Assembly: GCF_013408335.1 (NCBI RefSeq)
Contig: NZ_JACBZR010000001.1
Coordinates: 992,001-1,056,000, forward strand
Source of the DNA: Nocardioides panzhihuensis
Lineage (GTDB): Bacteria; Actinomycetota; Actinomycetes; Propionibacteriales; Nocardioidaceae
Direction: 5' to 3'
DNA: 64,000 nucleotides
Shown here: positions 33,893-43,880 of the stretch, in pieces
How the letters are laid out: each line of letters opens with the position of its first letter
How positions within the stretch are numbered: the first letter of the stretch is position 1
Notes under the pieces: model-generated
Database searches by the model: none
What the model saw: only the letters and a program-made list of their open reading frames with translations
Told to the model about the DNA's origin: nothing
Program-made: the position numbers and the translations under genes

Positions 33893-35992
33893 GTGTCTCC
33901 ACCCGTCCTGCAGGCCTCGTCGCCGCAGCAGCAGATCGCTGCGCGCGGTGCGACCGGCGCCCAGGGAAAGCGCAAGGAGATCGAAGGCCTGCGTACGGTC
34001 GCGGCACTCCTGGTCGCGATCTACCACATCTGGCTCGGCAAGGTCTCCGGCGGTGTCGACGTCTTCTTCGTCGTCACCGGGTTCCTGATCACCCTCACGC
34101 TGGTCGGCCACGTACGCCGCGAGGGTCGGATCAGACCGCTGTCGTACCTCGGCCGTCTGGCCCGGCGCGTCTGGCCGATGGCCGCCGTGGTGCTGCTGGC
34201 CGCCCTGGCGATGACGGTCGTGATCGCTCCAGAGGCGCTTCGGCCACGCAACTTCTCCGAGGTGCTCGCCTCAGCCCTCTACTACGAGAACTGGTTCCTC
34301 GCGGAGAACGCGGTCGACTACCTCAACCAGCATGATCCGCATACGCCTGTTCAGCATTTCTGGGCGATGTCCGTGCAGGGCCAGTTCTACCTGACCTGGT
34401 TGGTCGTGGCCGTGGCTGCGTGGCTCCTCGCCGCGCGCGGCGCCCGCCGTGTCGACGTCCGCCGCTTCGTGGCCGTCCTTGCCGGTCTCATCGCTCTTGT
34501 CGGCGCGATCTCGTTCGCGTGGAGTCTGATCCAGACGGCGGGCAACCAGCCGTACGCGTACTTCTCCTATCTCACCCGGGTGTGGGAGTTCTCTGTCGGC
34601 GGGCTGCTCGCGCTGGCCGGAGCGCGACTCGCCCTTCGTGGCCGGGCAGCGGCCCTCGCCTCCTGGGCAGCGCTCCTCGGGCTGTTCGCCTGTGGCCTCG
34701 TGCTTCCTGTCGAAGGCGCCTTCCCCGGTGTGGCGGCGCTGTGGCCGGTCGCGTGCGCGACGCTGCTTCTGGTGTCGACGCGCGAGGACGAGCGGGCCTG
34801 GTCCGGGACCCGCCTGCTCGCCACGCCGGCCGTGAGCTGGTTGGGCGCGATGGCGTTCGGCATCTACCTGTGGCACTTCCCGATCCTCATCGGCTACCGG
34901 TATGTCCACGGCACGGACGCCGTGCCCGGCGTGCTGGCCGGAGTCACGATGGTCCTCGCCGCTGTGCTGCTCGCCATCGCCTTCCACTACGCCGTCGAGC
35001 GCCCCGTCGCCCGCGGTTGGCGGCCGGGCCCGGCGAAGCCGGTGATCGCTGCGGCCCTGATCGGCTCCTGGATCGCTGTGGTGGCGCTCTCCTACGTCGG
35101 CGTCAGGGACTCGAACGAGGTCGCCGCGAACAGCCGGCAGAGCGCCGCCCAGGCCGCGGACGAGCTCGGAGACTGCTTCGGGTACGCCGCCAAGGACAGT
35201 GCCGGTCCGTGTGCCGACGAGCTCGCCTCGGCGCCGATGATGCCGGCCCGGGTCGGACTCCTGAACGACACCGGGCGGGCCTACGACTGCTACTCGGCCG
35301 CGGACGCGAAGCATCTGCGGACCTGCACCTTCGGGACGGGCAGCGTACGGGTCGCGCTGGTCGGGACCTCGCACGCGGCCATGCTCACGCCGCTGTTCCG
35401 CGCGGCAGCGCGCGAGCGTGACTGGCAGGTGAGCGTGATGACGGGCAACGGGTGCGTCTGGTCTGCGGAGCGTGCGGGCGGCCAGGGCATCAGCGAACGG
35501 TGTGGGACACGCATCCAGGAGACCGAGGATCAGCTGTTCGGTGGCGAGCCGTTCGATGCGGTGGTCTTCGCCGGAGGCCGCAATCCCGGCATGGTCGCCC
35601 CGGACAGGATCGACGAGGCGGCGACGAACTGGCGTGCGCTGCGCGAACGGGGGACCGATGTCGTCGTCATCGAGGACAACCCGCGGAACGGCGAGGACGC
35701 CGCGCGCTGCATCACGGAGTCGTCCGAGGAGAAGCTGCGGGCCGGGGCCTGCGACGTCTCTCGAGCGGAGGCCACGAACGCACCCGACACGCTCGTGTCG
35801 ACGGCACGTCGGATCGAGGCTCCCGTCGTGACCACGCTCGATCTCTACTGCGACGACCGGACCTGTCCCGCAGTCATCGGGAACGTGATCGTGTACCGCG
35901 ATGCCCATCACCTGACCCTGACCTACGAACGTACGATGGCTGAGGAGCTGTTCCGCCGTCTGGGCGAGCACATCCCCAGCGGGAGGCCCTGA
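33893..35992 (+). CDS. Acyltransferase-3/SGNH fusion, surface O-acetylation
   Basis: 699 residues. The N-terminal acyltransferase 3 domain (30-420) has about ten helices and begins [17 protein letters not shown] with the active histidine His45, then [14 protein letters not shown]. The C-terminal SGNH-hydrolase-like domain (about 480-699) has GTSHAAM with Ser493 and DAHH at 670-673. OatA-like proteins of this build move acetyl groups across the membrane and put them on a surface sugar. It overlaps mutM by one base (TGATG). It separates rnc from mutM, which are usually adjacent. A second copy is at 39897. Confidence 0.9.
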   Translation: MSPPVLQASSPQQQIAARGATGAQGKRKEIEGLRTVAALLVAIYHIWLGKVSGGVDVFFVVTGFLITLTLVGHVRREGRIRPLSYLGRLARRVWPMAAVVLLAALAMTVVIAPEALRPRNFSEVLASALYYENWFLAENAVDYLNQHDPHTPVQHFWAMSVQGQFYLTWLVVAVAAWLLAARGARRVDVRRFVAVLAGLIALVGAISFAWSLIQTAGNQPYAYFSYLTRVWEFSVGGLLALAGARLALRGRAAALASWAALLGLFACGLVLPVEGAFPGVAALWPVACATLLLVSTREDERAWSGTRLLATPAVSWLGAMAFGIYLWHFPILIGYRYVHGTDAVPGVLAGVTMVLAAVLLAIAFHYAVERPVARGWRPGPAKPVIAAALIGSWIAVVALSYVGVRDSNEVAANSRQSAAQAADELGDCFGYAAKDSAGPCADELASAPMMPARVGLLNDTGRAYDCYSAADAKHLRTCTFGTGSVRVALVGTSHAAMLTPLFRAAARERDWQVSVMTGNGCVWSAERAGGQGISERCGTRIQETEDQLFGGEPFDAVVFAGGRNPGMVAPDRIDEAATNWRALRERGTDVVVIEDNPRNGEDAARCITESSEEKLRAGACDVSRAEATNAPDTLVSTARRIEAPVVTTLDLYCDDRTCPAVIGNVIVYRDAHHLTLTYERTMAEELFRRLGEHIPSGRP

Positions 35993-36861
35993 TGCCAGAG
36001 CTACCGGAGGTAGAGGTCGTACGCGCCGGCCTCGAGCGTCACATTGTCGGAGCGCGGATCGTCGCGGTCGAGGTGCTGCACCCCAGGCCCGTGCGACGCC
36101 ACCTCGCCGGCCCGTCGGCCTTCGCAGAGGAGATGACCGGCCGGGTGGTCACGGGTGCCCGGCGCCGCGGCAAGTACCTGTGGCTGCCGCTCGACTCCGG
36201 TGACGCCCTCATGGCCCACCTGGGCATGAGCGGTCAGATGCTCGTCCAGCCGCCCCTCTCGCCCGACGAGAGGCACCTGCGGGTGCGTCTGCGTCTCGAC
36301 GGTGCCGCCGAGGGCCGCGAGCTCCGCTTCGTCGACCAGCGCATGTTCGGCGGCCTCTCGATCAGTCCTGGAGGAGCAGAGCTCCCGCCCGAGATCGCCC
36401 ACATCGCCCCCGACCCGCTCGAGCCCGTCTACGACGAGGAGGCGGTCGCGACCCGCGTACGCCGCTCGGCCAGCGGCATCAAGCGGATCCTGCTCAACCA
36501 GACGGTCATCAGCGGCGTCGGCAACATCTACGCCGACGAGGCCCTGTGGCGCGCGAAGCTGCACGGCGAACGGCCGGGGGAGCGGCTGACCGGCCCGAAG
36601 GTGCGTGAGCTGCTCGGCCACGTACGCGACGTGATGATCGAGGCGCTCGCCCAGGGCGGCACCTCCTTCGACGCGCTCTACGTCAACGTGAACGGCGAGT
36701 CGGGCTACTTCGACCGGTCGCTGGCGGCGTACGGACGCGAGGGCGAGCCGTGCGACCGGTGCGGAGCGCCGATGCGGCGCGTGGCCTTCATGAACCGTTC
36801 CTCCTACTTCTGCCCCACCTGCCAGCCGGCACCTCGAGTCCGCGGAAGCCACGGGAAATAG
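35992..36861 (+). CDS. mutM: Formamidopyrimidine-DNA glycosylase
   Basis: 289 residues. It begins with [10 protein letters not shown], in which Pro at the processed N-terminus is the catalytic nucleophile. It has HLGMSGQM, the helix-two-turns-helix with [15 protein letters not shown], and the zinc finger CDRCG...CPTCQ at the C-terminus. It excises 8-oxoguanine and cuts the abasic site. It is coupled to the acyltransferase gene by a one-base overlap. Confidence 0.97.
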   Translation: MPELPEVEVVRAGLERHIVGARIVAVEVLHPRPVRRHLAGPSAFAEEMTGRVVTGARRRGKYLWLPLDSGDALMAHLGMSGQMLVQPPLSPDERHLRVRLRLDGAAEGRELRFVDQRMFGGLSISPGGAELPPEIAHIAPDPLEPVYDEEAVATRVRRSASGIKRILLNQTVISGVGNIYADEALWRAKLHGERPGERLTGPKVRELLGHVRDVMIEALAQGGTSFDALYVNVNGESGYFDRSLAAYGREGEPCDRCGAPMRRVAFMNRSSYFCPTCQPAPRVRGSHGK

Positions 36862-37208
36862 TCCATCTGTGCTATTGCTCAGGGGCCCATGGGACCGCCC
36901 GAATATTGCGGGCCGATGACAGTTCCGGCGATCCTCGGCGTTGGTTAAGGAAACCGAATCCCCGTGGGTTAATCTCTGGTCCGTTCGTCTTGGGTTCAGA
37001 GACGACGCACCGCCTTGTTCGGGCTGGCGGTTTTAGCCGGGTGGCGACGTGGTCATCCGGATCTCGGGAAGACAAACCGCGGCCCACCCATACCGGCGCA
37101 GGCGTCAACGACGCTGGCCGTCATCGGTTGGGCAACAGCTCGACAAGGACAACAGGTGGCTCCCCACAAGCTCTCGGAAGGACGTCCGACTGTGAGAGTT
37201 GCTCGGGC
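36862..37208. other. 347-bp gene-free region, likely promoter and leader
   Basis: No supported gene. The open frame across it (joined to mutM in another frame) has low coding quality and no homology pattern. It is AT-richer than its surroundings around 36940-37000. A weak hairpin CCCG...CGGG is present near 36898. It probably holds the promoter and leader of the GT2 gene. I looked for known riboswitch patterns and could not recognise one. Confidence 0.5.
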
Positions 37209-38384
37209 GTGACGGGCTGGAGGAAGCTGGGCGAAGCCGGAGTCCGTCGGGTCAGAGACCTGGCAGGGTTCAGGCCGACGCTCAGCGTGGTCGTACCGGT
37301 CTACAACGTGGCGGAGTACGTCGAGAAGAGCCTGCGCAGCATCCTCGCCCAGTCGCGGAGCGAGATCTCGAAGCTCGAGGTGATCGTCGTCGACGACGGC
37401 TCGACCGACGGGTCGGCGCAGATCCTGCGGCGACTGGCCGCGGAGGAGTCCTGCGTCACCGTCATCACCCAGCCGAACTCAGGGGTGTCGCGAGCGCGTC
37501 ACACCGGGATCGACGCGGCAACCGGTGAGCTGCTGACGTTCGTCGACCCCGACGACACCCTTCCGCACGATGCGTGGTCGGCGATGGTGCGGTCGCTGCG
37601 GCGTACGGGCTCGGACTTCGCGGTCGGTGCGGCAGAGCGGGTCGCCGTCGAAGACGGGGTTGAACGCAGGTTCATGACGCCGCTGATGCGCCGCAACCAC
37701 GCGGAGGAACGGCTCAGGTGCCGGATCGAGGACGCGCCCTTGATGCTCGCCGACATCTTCGTGTGGAACAAGGTCTTCCGGCGGTCGTTCTGGACGGAGA
37801 ATGCGATCGCCTTCCCGGAGCGAACTCGCTACCAGGATCAGGTCGCACTGACGCAGGCGTTCCTCGCCGCCGACTCCTTCGACGTCATGACGGAGATCGT
37901 CTACGACTGGCAGGTCCGCGCGGACCGGTCCTCGGCGACGCAGAAGCGGGCGCAGATCGCGAACCTGGTCGAGCGCATCGGCACCAAGCGTCAGACCATC
38001 GAGCTGGTTCGTGCGGCCGGATCGGCTGACCTCATGGAGACCCTGCTCGTCGAGGTCTTGCCGATCGACATGTGGGAGCACTTTCGTGCGGCGGTTCATC
38101 CCGACACCGAGGATCCGCGCCGCTACTGGAACCTGTTGCGCGCTGCCGTGCTGGAGTTCTGGTACGACGCCGGGGTGCCGTTCGAGGACACCGCGGTTCC
38201 ACGCGCCCAGCGGCTCATGGCGTGGCTTGTCGCCCAGGATCGGGCCGAGGACCTCGCCGTCCTGGTCACGATGATCGACAGACACGGCGCCCGGAAGGCG
38301 ATCGGCCAGCATCCGTGGCGCGATGATCCGGCGCTGCCCGCGAATCTGGGCGACATCGAGGCATCGGTGGGAGTGCCCTCCTGA
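37209..38384 (+). CDS. GT2 family glycosyltransferase
   Basis: 391 residues from the GTG at 37209. The GT-A domain has TLSVVVPVYNVAEYVEKSL, VIVVDDGSTDGSAQIL, NSGVSRARHTGIDAATG and the DxD-like FVDPDDTLP. A helical C-terminal half (about 200-390) resembles that of the GT2 proteins at 47083 and 53162. The start lacks a clear ribosome site. First gene of the second glycan run, 354 bp after mutM. Confidence 0.88.
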   Translation: MTGWRKLGEAGVRRVRDLAGFRPTLSVVVPVYNVAEYVEKSLRSILAQSRSEISKLEVIVVDDGSTDGSAQILRRLAAEESCVTVITQPNSGVSRARHTGIDAATGELLTFVDPDDTLPHDAWSAMVRSLRRTGSDFAVGAAERVAVEDGVERRFMTPLMRRNHAEERLRCRIEDAPLMLADIFVWNKVFRRSFWTENAIAFPERTRYQDQVALTQAFLAADSFDVMTEIVYDWQVRADRSSATQKRAQIANLVERIGTKRQTIELVRAAGSADLMETLLVEVLPIDMWEHFRAAVHPDTEDPRRYWNLLRAAVLEFWYDAGVPFEDTAVPRAQRLMAWLVAQDRAEDLAVLVTMIDRHGARKAIGQHPWRDDPALPANLGDIEASVGVPS

Positions 38385-38417
38385 CGCGACAACCAATGCG
38401 CGGATAGGCTCTGCCCC

Positions 38418-39284
38418 GTGCGAGAACGTTTCCGGTTGTCCCCAGGCGGTCGTTACCCCCAAGAGCCTTGGTTCCACATCGGCTCCCTGGGGGTGACCAC
38501 GACGTGGCTCGTGGTCTTCGGGAGCATCGTCGGGCTGGTGCTCTTCGCCTTCCTCGGTGGCGCGGGCGTCGTCGGGCTGGCCCTGATCCAGCCCAACCTC
38601 GCCGACCTCAAGCTGTGGACGCTGATCACCTGGCCGTTCGCCTATCCGCAGTTCAGCATCTTCGACGTCCTGGCGATCTTCTTCTTCTGGTACTTCGGGT
38701 CCGAGCTCGAGCGCAACGAGCTCGGCCGGGTCAAGTTCGCCTGGCTGCTGGTGACGTTCACCGCGGTGCTCTCGGTTCTGGCCGTGTTCTTCGGTTCGGT
38801 GCTGGACCCCAACTACGTCCTCGCCGGCCTGGGGATGCTCGAGATGATGGTGGTGCTGCTGTGGATCGCGCAGTGGCCCGACCGGATGTTCATCTTCAAC
38901 ATCCCGGCATGGCTCTTCGGTGTGATCCTGGTGGGCATCCAGCTGATCCAGTATCTCGGCTACCGCAGCTGGGTGATGTTGCTCGTCTTCGTCGTCGGTC
39001 TGGTCGTCAACGCGTTCGTCGCGCGCCAGTTCGGGCTGCTCGACAAGTTCGCCTGGATCCCGCAGGTTGCCGGGCAGCCGAAGGCGCCCAAGCCGGCCAA
39101 GGCGAGGAAGCGGAAGTCCGGCCCGACCGTCGTCACCGGCCCCTGGGAGTCCTCGACGGTCTCGAAGGACGAGCAGCGGATGGACGAGCTCCTCGACAAG
39201 ATCCACGCCGAGGGTGCCGACTCGCTGACCAGCAAGGAGAAGAAGGAGCTCATGCAGCTGCGTGAGCGCCGTCGCCGAAGTTGA
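38418..39284 (+). CDS. Rhomboid-like membrane protein, apparently lacking catalytic serine
   Basis: 288 residues with six hydrophobic helices and a basic tail (about 215-288) ending in MDELLDKIHAEGADSLTSKE, a tail found on many rhomboid-family proteins. FGSELERNELGRVKF matches the rhomboid helix-two end (normally GxxLExxxG). At the catalytic position (GxSG in active rhomboids) it reads LAGLGMLE, and the usual His is not seen. It is therefore probably an inactive rhomboid relative with a binding or chaperone role. The hairpin at its stop codon ends the transcript. Confidence 0.72.
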   Translation: MRERFRLSPGGRYPQEPWFHIGSLGVTTTWLVVFGSIVGLVLFAFLGGAGVVGLALIQPNLADLKLWTLITWPFAYPQFSIFDVLAIFFFWYFGSELERNELGRVKFAWLLVTFTAVLSVLAVFFGSVLDPNYVLAGLGMLEMMVVLLWIAQWPDRMFIFNIPAWLFGVILVGIQLIQYLGYRSWVMLLVFVVGLVVNAFVARQFGLLDKFAWIPQVAGQPKAPKPAKARKRKSGPTVVTGPWESSTVSKDEQRMDELLDKIHAEGADSLTSKEKKELMQLRERRRRS

Positions 39285-39299
39285 GTGTGTCGCACTCAA
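39281..39299 (+). terminator. Short hairpin at the stop codon of the rhomboid-like gene
   Basis: TTGAGTG, loop TGTCG, CACTCAA; the TGA stop lies within the left arm. It is a candidate weak terminator. Confidence 0.5.
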
Positions 39300-39444
39300 G
39301 TCTGGGGTGAGATCCGGCGATTCTTACGGTCGGAGGTCCTGGCTTTGCGTGCGCGACGTTGACGCTTGTCGATTACGGTGTCACCCTTGTAGACGGCCCG
39401 GTATCGCGGGAACTTCTAGTGATTCCAACGAAGGAAACGTATTC

Positions 39445-39642
39445 ATGGCGAAGGCGCTGATCGGTTATATGAGCAGCGACCTGCGGACTCCCGCCCACCT
39501 CACCGCCGAGAATGCTCGGTTGCGTGCGCGTGTGCGTGAGCTCGAGGATCTCGTTCTCTCTCTGAAGACGGAGAACGATGCGTTGGTCGCGGCTCACACC
39601 GCTGACCTCGACACCTCGATGCAGGAGATGCAGCCCGCCTGA
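39445..39642 (+). CDS. Small coiled-coil protein, conserved-type actinobacterial
   Basis: 65 residues. MAKALIGYMSSDLRTP is followed by a leucine-rich heptad region (ENARLRARVRELEDLVLSL, then KTENDAL). There is no membrane segment and no enzymatic motif. GAAGGAA lies seven bases before the ATG. The pattern resembles small conserved actinobacterial proteins of unknown role with MAKALLGY starts. It has its own terminator at 39695. Confidence 0.72.
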   Translation: MAKALIGYMSSDLRTPAHLTAENARLRARVRELEDLVLSLKTENDALVAAHTADLDTSMQEMQPA

Positions 39643-39694
39643 CCTGCGGGCACACTGCAACACCACGGGCGAGAGCCATTTCTCGTTCAGGGGG

Positions 39695-39721
39695 AACCGA
39701 CTCTGGATAACAGGGTCGGTT
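39695..39721 (+). terminator. Hairpin terminator after the small coiled-coil gene
   Basis: AACCGACTCTG, loop GATAA, CAGGGTCGGTT: an 11-bp stem with one G-U pair, followed by TCGACCTTTT. Confidence 0.75.
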
Positions 39722-39866
39722 TCGACCTTTTGGTTGGGAAGCGTCCCATGGTCGAGGACGGCCCACCTTGCTGTAAGGTTCGCTGCGGCCGTCGCATCCG
39801 TCTTGGATAGATCGCCCGGTGTGCTGGTCTCGGCGGCATTCTGCCTCATGATCCCCCACGGGAGCT

Positions 39867-39887
39867 CCGCGCTGTCTTGCAGCGCGG
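39867..39887 (+). promoter_or_regulatory. Hairpin just upstream of the second acyltransferase
   Basis: CCGCGCTG, loop TCTTG, CAGCGCGG: a perfect 8-bp stem ending nine bases before the GTG start. It would cover or abut the ribosome-binding region in the RNA, so translational control or attenuation is possible. No ligand is known. Confidence 0.4.
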
Positions 39888-39896
39888 CCATCCGTC

Positions 39897-42020
39897 GTGA
39901 CCCAGAAATTCCACTCCTCAATGCCTACTCTTCAAGCCAGCCGGGAGCAGCCGGCGCCGGCGACCGAGCGCGCTGTGCCGTCCGGAGGTCAACGCGCCGA
40001 CATCCAGGCGCTCCGCGCGCTCGCGGTCTCGCTCGTTGTCATCTATCACTTCTGGCCCCACAGGCTGACCGGAGGATATGTCGGCGTCGATGTGTTCTTC
40101 GTGATCTCCGGATTCTTGATCACGACGCACCTCATCCAGAATCCGCCGGCGCGGTTGGGTGATCTCGCCTCCTTCTGGGGGCGGCGGATCCGTCGGCTGC
40201 TGCCTGCGGCACTTCTCGTGCTCGTCGCGAGCTTGGTTGCGACCTGGCTGGTCGCGCCGTCGACCTTGTGGCACGACACGACCGTGCAGGCGATCGCTTC
40301 TGCGTTTTACGCCCAGAACTGGGCGCTGGCGGCCCAGGCCGTCGATTACATGGCGGCCGACAGCGTCCCGACGGCCGTCCAGCACTACTGGTCGCTGTCG
40401 ATCGAGGAGCAGTTCTACCTCTGCTGGCCGGTGCTGATCATGCTCAGCGGCATATTCGTCCGCAGGCGTGGCGGCAGTCTGCTGTCAGGGGCGGCTTGTT
40501 GCATCGTCATCGTCACGCTGATCTCCTTCGCCTCGTCAGCCTTGGCGCCCTCGACCGACGCGGCCGCGTACTTCCACTCGTGGACCCGATTCTGGGAGCT
40601 CGGTGCGGGCGGCCTTGCGGCGTTCGTCGCGATCTGGCTCCCTGCCGCCGAGGGCGGTCGTACGTTGCGCACGCTGCTCGCCTGGGCCGGTCTGGCGGGT
40701 ATCGTGTTCTCCGCCTGGACCTACGACGAGACCACCGTCTTCCCTGGCTCCGCGGCTGCGCTGCCCGTACTCGCGACCGCCCTCGTGATCCTGGCGGCAC
40801 CCGTCCCTGGTGCAGGGTCGCCGCTGCCGCTGATGGGGCTACGACCGGTTCAGTGGCTCGGCGGCGTCTCCTACTCGGTCTACCTGTGGCACTGGCCGGT
40901 GATCGTCCTGCTCCCGTTCGCCCTCGGACACCCACCTTCGTGGCCGGTCAAGGCGGGAGCGCTCGCGGTCGTGTTCCTACTGGCTTGGGGGACCAAGATC
41001 ACGGTCGAGGACCCTCTGCGAGGCTCCAGACCGCTCGGAATGCCGCTTCGGCGGAGCTTCGTGTTCGCCCTGTCTGGAGCGCTCGTCGTCTCGGCCGTAG
41101 GAGCGGGGCTCGAGTGGCGCACCAGGCTCGCCTCGGAAGCTCCGACGGTTGCTGCCGGCCGACCGTGCTTTGGGGCCCAAGCGCTGATCGACCGCGGTTG
41201 CGACTCGGTGCATGGTGAATCGCTGGTGACGCCACCGGCCTTTGCCGCTACGGACATGAGTCCCGCTGCCGAGAGAGGATGCGTTGTCGGCGGTGGCTAC
41301 ACCGACCGTGCGTCCTGCACCTTCGGGGCGGCCTCAGGCAAGCAGGCGAGGGTCGCGCTGATCGGCAACTCGCACGCAGACATGTGGCTTCCCGCGCTCG
41401 ACGAGGTCGCCGAGCGGCGCGGATGGAGGGTGACCACCTATCTGATCGAGAACTGCTACACGGTGGCCAGAAAGATCGACTTCGAGGACAAGCGGACGGG
41501 CAACTGCGCGAGCTGGAACAGATGGGCGATCGGCGAGGTGAGCAAGGGCGACTTCGACCTGGTCATCACCGGCAACAGGTCTCTGCAGCCGCTGGTCGGC
41601 GTCTCCGAGGCAGACAAGGGTGAAGTGCTGACCAGAGCGTACGAAAAGGTTCTGCGGCAGTGGATGGACGGCGGGAAGCGTGTCCTGGTCCTGCAGGATG
41701 TGCCTCGAGCAGGGTTCGACGATGACCCGACCGACCCCCAGTGCGTGGAGGCTAACGCAAGCGATCTGGCCGCGTGCGACGCACCGATCTCCCAACGTGA
41801 TGTCCCGGTCGAGCAGGCTGACGCGGCCAGGCAGATCAACGACGAGCGGGTCAAGGTGTTCGACCCCACCCCGTACGTCTGCCCGGATGGAATCTGCCGG
41901 GCCGTGGTCGGTGGTGTGATCGTCCACTACGACCTACACCACCTGTCGGGGACCTTCGTCAGAAGCCTTGCTCCCCAACTTGGTGTGGCAGTCGAGCAGG
42001 CAATGGAAGGATCGAACTGA
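39897..42020 (+). CDS. Acyltransferase-3/SGNH fusion, second copy
   Basis: 707 residues. IQALRALAVSLVVIYHFW (His51), then GGYVGVDVFFVISGFLI start the acyltransferase 3 membrane domain (about 35-400). The SGNH domain shows GNSHADM with Ser492 and DLHH at 679-682. It has the same domain order as the 33893 protein but with different loops, so they likely modify different sugars or positions. Its stop overlaps the next glycosyltransferase (TGATG). GTG at 39897 is chosen; ATG at 39921 is also possible. Confidence 0.9.
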   Translation: MTQKFHSSMPTLQASREQPAPATERAVPSGGQRADIQALRALAVSLVVIYHFWPHRLTGGYVGVDVFFVISGFLITTHLIQNPPARLGDLASFWGRRIRRLLPAALLVLVASLVATWLVAPSTLWHDTTVQAIASAFYAQNWALAAQAVDYMAADSVPTAVQHYWSLSIEEQFYLCWPVLIMLSGIFVRRRGGSLLSGAACCIVIVTLISFASSALAPSTDAAAYFHSWTRFWELGAGGLAAFVAIWLPAAEGGRTLRTLLAWAGLAGIVFSAWTYDETTVFPGSAAALPVLATALVILAAPVPGAGSPLPLMGLRPVQWLGGVSYSVYLWHWPVIVLLPFALGHPPSWPVKAGALAVVFLLAWGTKITVEDPLRGSRPLGMPLRRSFVFALSGALVVSAVGAGLEWRTRLASEAPTVAAGRPCFGAQALIDRGCDSVHGESLVTPPAFAATDMSPAAERGCVVGGGYTDRASCTFGAASGKQARVALIGNSHADMWLPALDEVAERRGWRVTTYLIENCYTVARKIDFEDKRTGNCASWNRWAIGEVSKGDFDLVITGNRSLQPLVGVSEADKGEVLTRAYEKVLRQWMDGGKRVLVLQDVPRAGFDDDPTDPQCVEANASDLAACDAPISQRDVPVEQADAARQINDERVKVFDPTPYVCPDGICRAVVGGVIVHYDLHHLSGTFVRSLAPQLGVAVEQAMEGSN

Positions 42021-43840
42021 TGGAGCGTCCGCTGAACCGCGTATTCGAGAGCGCTCAGGACCTGATGGGGTTCGTCGAGGAACTTCCCCAGCCGGCGGGC
42101 GAGGTCACCGTCGCCGTAGCCGACGTGGACCTGATCCGGATCCTTACCCTTGCCGACCCGGCGACCACGGTGGAGACCTTCACGCTGCGCATCGAGCGTT
42201 GGGAGACACCGCACAAGCGCTGGAACGGCCGGCTCGGTTGGATGCCGGGGGTCATTCGACAGGAGTTGCGCTACCCGCGCAGCGGAGCGGGCGCAGCGGA
42301 GGTCGAGATCGGGCTCCGGCAGCCAGCCCCGCTCGCTGCGGTCGCCCGGGCTATCTATCCGCTCTTCGCCGTCACTCGCGGCCATCACGGCTACGGGTAT
42401 GTCGGTCTCGGTTCCGATGCGCTTTCGCTGGTTGGTCTCGGACTTCTGCCCACCCCGACCGCGCCCGGGGTTCCAGAAGTGCCGGTCGACCATCTCGACG
42501 GGGTCGGGCTGAGCCTCGCCGACTACGGCCTGGTCAGCGATCAGGTTCGGCTCGCTGAGCTGGTCGGGTTCAAGGACGACCCTGCCCTCACAGTCTTCCG
42601 ACACCCGCTTGCCGTCGACCCTGCGACCGGTCACCTCACCGTTTCCGATCGTGGGCAGGCGCCGCTGGTCGACCTCAATGTGCACAACCCGGTCGGACGG
42701 TTCCAGGGCTGGGTCGACCCCGACGGCTCGTATCGAGCCAGCCTGGTCGAGGGGACGCTGCGGCTCGAACCCACGGCCCACTCGGCTGAGCGGGTGGTCG
42801 ACGTGGTGCTGCCGCTGACTGCGCCAGTTCGCGGTGCCGACGTACGCGGTCTGCGCAAGATCGAGGCGATCGATCTGTCTGGGGTGTCGGTCGACGATAT
42901 CGACACGGAGAGGACCATCTACCGCCGCCTGGCCGAGCTAGCCGCGACCGGGGTGATCCTGCACTCGTTGCCGACGGAGATGCGGATCGCCGAGGACGTG
43001 CTCGGCAAGGACTTGGCCGGACTGGTGCGGCAGACCTACCGCCCGAGCTCGGGCCTGGTCCGTGAATTGCGGTCGGTGCCGCAGCGCCGCTTGGCGATGG
43101 AGCAGTTCGGTGGCTTCTTCGAACTCGCCGAGTACACCCAGTCACGAGGGCACCGACTGCTGCCGAAGGTGAGCGTGGTGCTCTCCACGATGCGCCCTGG
43201 CCGGGTTGCAGCCGTGATCGAGGCGCTTGCGGCGCAGCGATATCCGGACGTGGAGATCATCGTCGCTCTCCACGGTGCGGAGGGCCCGCTGCCGCCGCGG
43301 CTCGAGCAGGTTCTAGCGGCCACCGGCGCAGTGGTCACTCGCCACGAGAAGGAGAAGGCATTCGGCGCGGTCCTCGCAGACGCAGCCCGGATCGCCTCCG
43401 GCGACCTGGTCGTGAAGATTGACGACGACGACATCTACGGTCCGCAGGTGATCGGCGACCTGGTCCTCGCCCACCTCTACTCCGGGGCCGACATGGTCGG
43501 CAAGACCACCGAGTATCTCTATCTGGAGGCACTCGAGCACACCGTGCACCGCACCTTCGCGACCGAGATGCACCACTACCAGATCGCTGGGGGAGCGATG
43601 ATGCTCTCCACCGCGATGCTGAACGAGATCGGGGGATGGCGCCCCACCCCCAACTCGACCGACCGATCGGTGCTCATCCGGGTCGGCAACGCCGGTGGCA
43701 TCGGCTACCGAACCAACGGCCTCGGATACGTGTACATCCGCCACGCCGATGGGCACACCTGGCGCCGTGACGACTCGAGCCTGGTGGCGGGCTCCTACGA
43801 GCAGTGGCCACGCTTCATGCCCGAGATCGTCGAGGGCTGA
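42020..43840 (+). CDS. GT2 family glycosyltransferase with large N-terminal extension
   Basis: 606 residues. The first 375 have no family I recognise; they are beta-rich and include VDHLDGVGLSLADYGL. The GT-A domain is at about 380-600: PKVSVVLSTMRPGRVAAVI, VEIIVALHGAEG, KIDDDDIYGPQV (DxD) and AGGAMMLSTAMLNEIGGW. It forms one operon with the acyltransferase upstream (one-base overlap) and a GT2 40 bp downstream. Confidence 0.83.
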   Translation: MERPLNRVFESAQDLMGFVEELPQPAGEVTVAVADVDLIRILTLADPATTVETFTLRIERWETPHKRWNGRLGWMPGVIRQELRYPRSGAGAAEVEIGLRQPAPLAAVARAIYPLFAVTRGHHGYGYVGLGSDALSLVGLGLLPTPTAPGVPEVPVDHLDGVGLSLADYGLVSDQVRLAELVGFKDDPALTVFRHPLAVDPATGHLTVSDRGQAPLVDLNVHNPVGRFQGWVDPDGSYRASLVEGTLRLEPTAHSAERVVDVVLPLTAPVRGADVRGLRKIEAIDLSGVSVDDIDTERTIYRRLAELAATGVILHSLPTEMRIAEDVLGKDLAGLVRQTYRPSSGLVRELRSVPQRRLAMEQFGGFFELAEYTQSRGHRLLPKVSVVLSTMRPGRVAAVIEALAAQRYPDVEIIVALHGAEGPLPPRLEQVLAATGAVVTRHEKEKAFGAVLADAARIASGDLVVKIDDDDIYGPQVIGDLVLAHLYSGADMVGKTTEYLYLEALEHTVHRTFATEMHHYQIAGGAMMLSTAMLNEIGGWRPTPNSTDRSVLIRVGNAGGIGYRTNGLGYVYIRHADGHTWRRDDSSLVAGSYEQWPRFMPEIVEG

Positions 43841-43880
43841 CAGCCCCGCTCTGCCTGAATCACAAGAAGGACTCAAGATC

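Noticed and set aside
36750..37208. N-terminal extension of the GT2 gene back into mutM
   Set aside because: The extension overlaps the mutM zinc finger in another frame, has no homology pattern, and the GT2 domain begins soon after the GTG at 37209.
36862..37208. Riboswitch (cyclic di-AMP or di-GMP type) in the GT2 leader
   Set aside because: No conserved core of either class could be recognised by eye; only weak hairpins are present.
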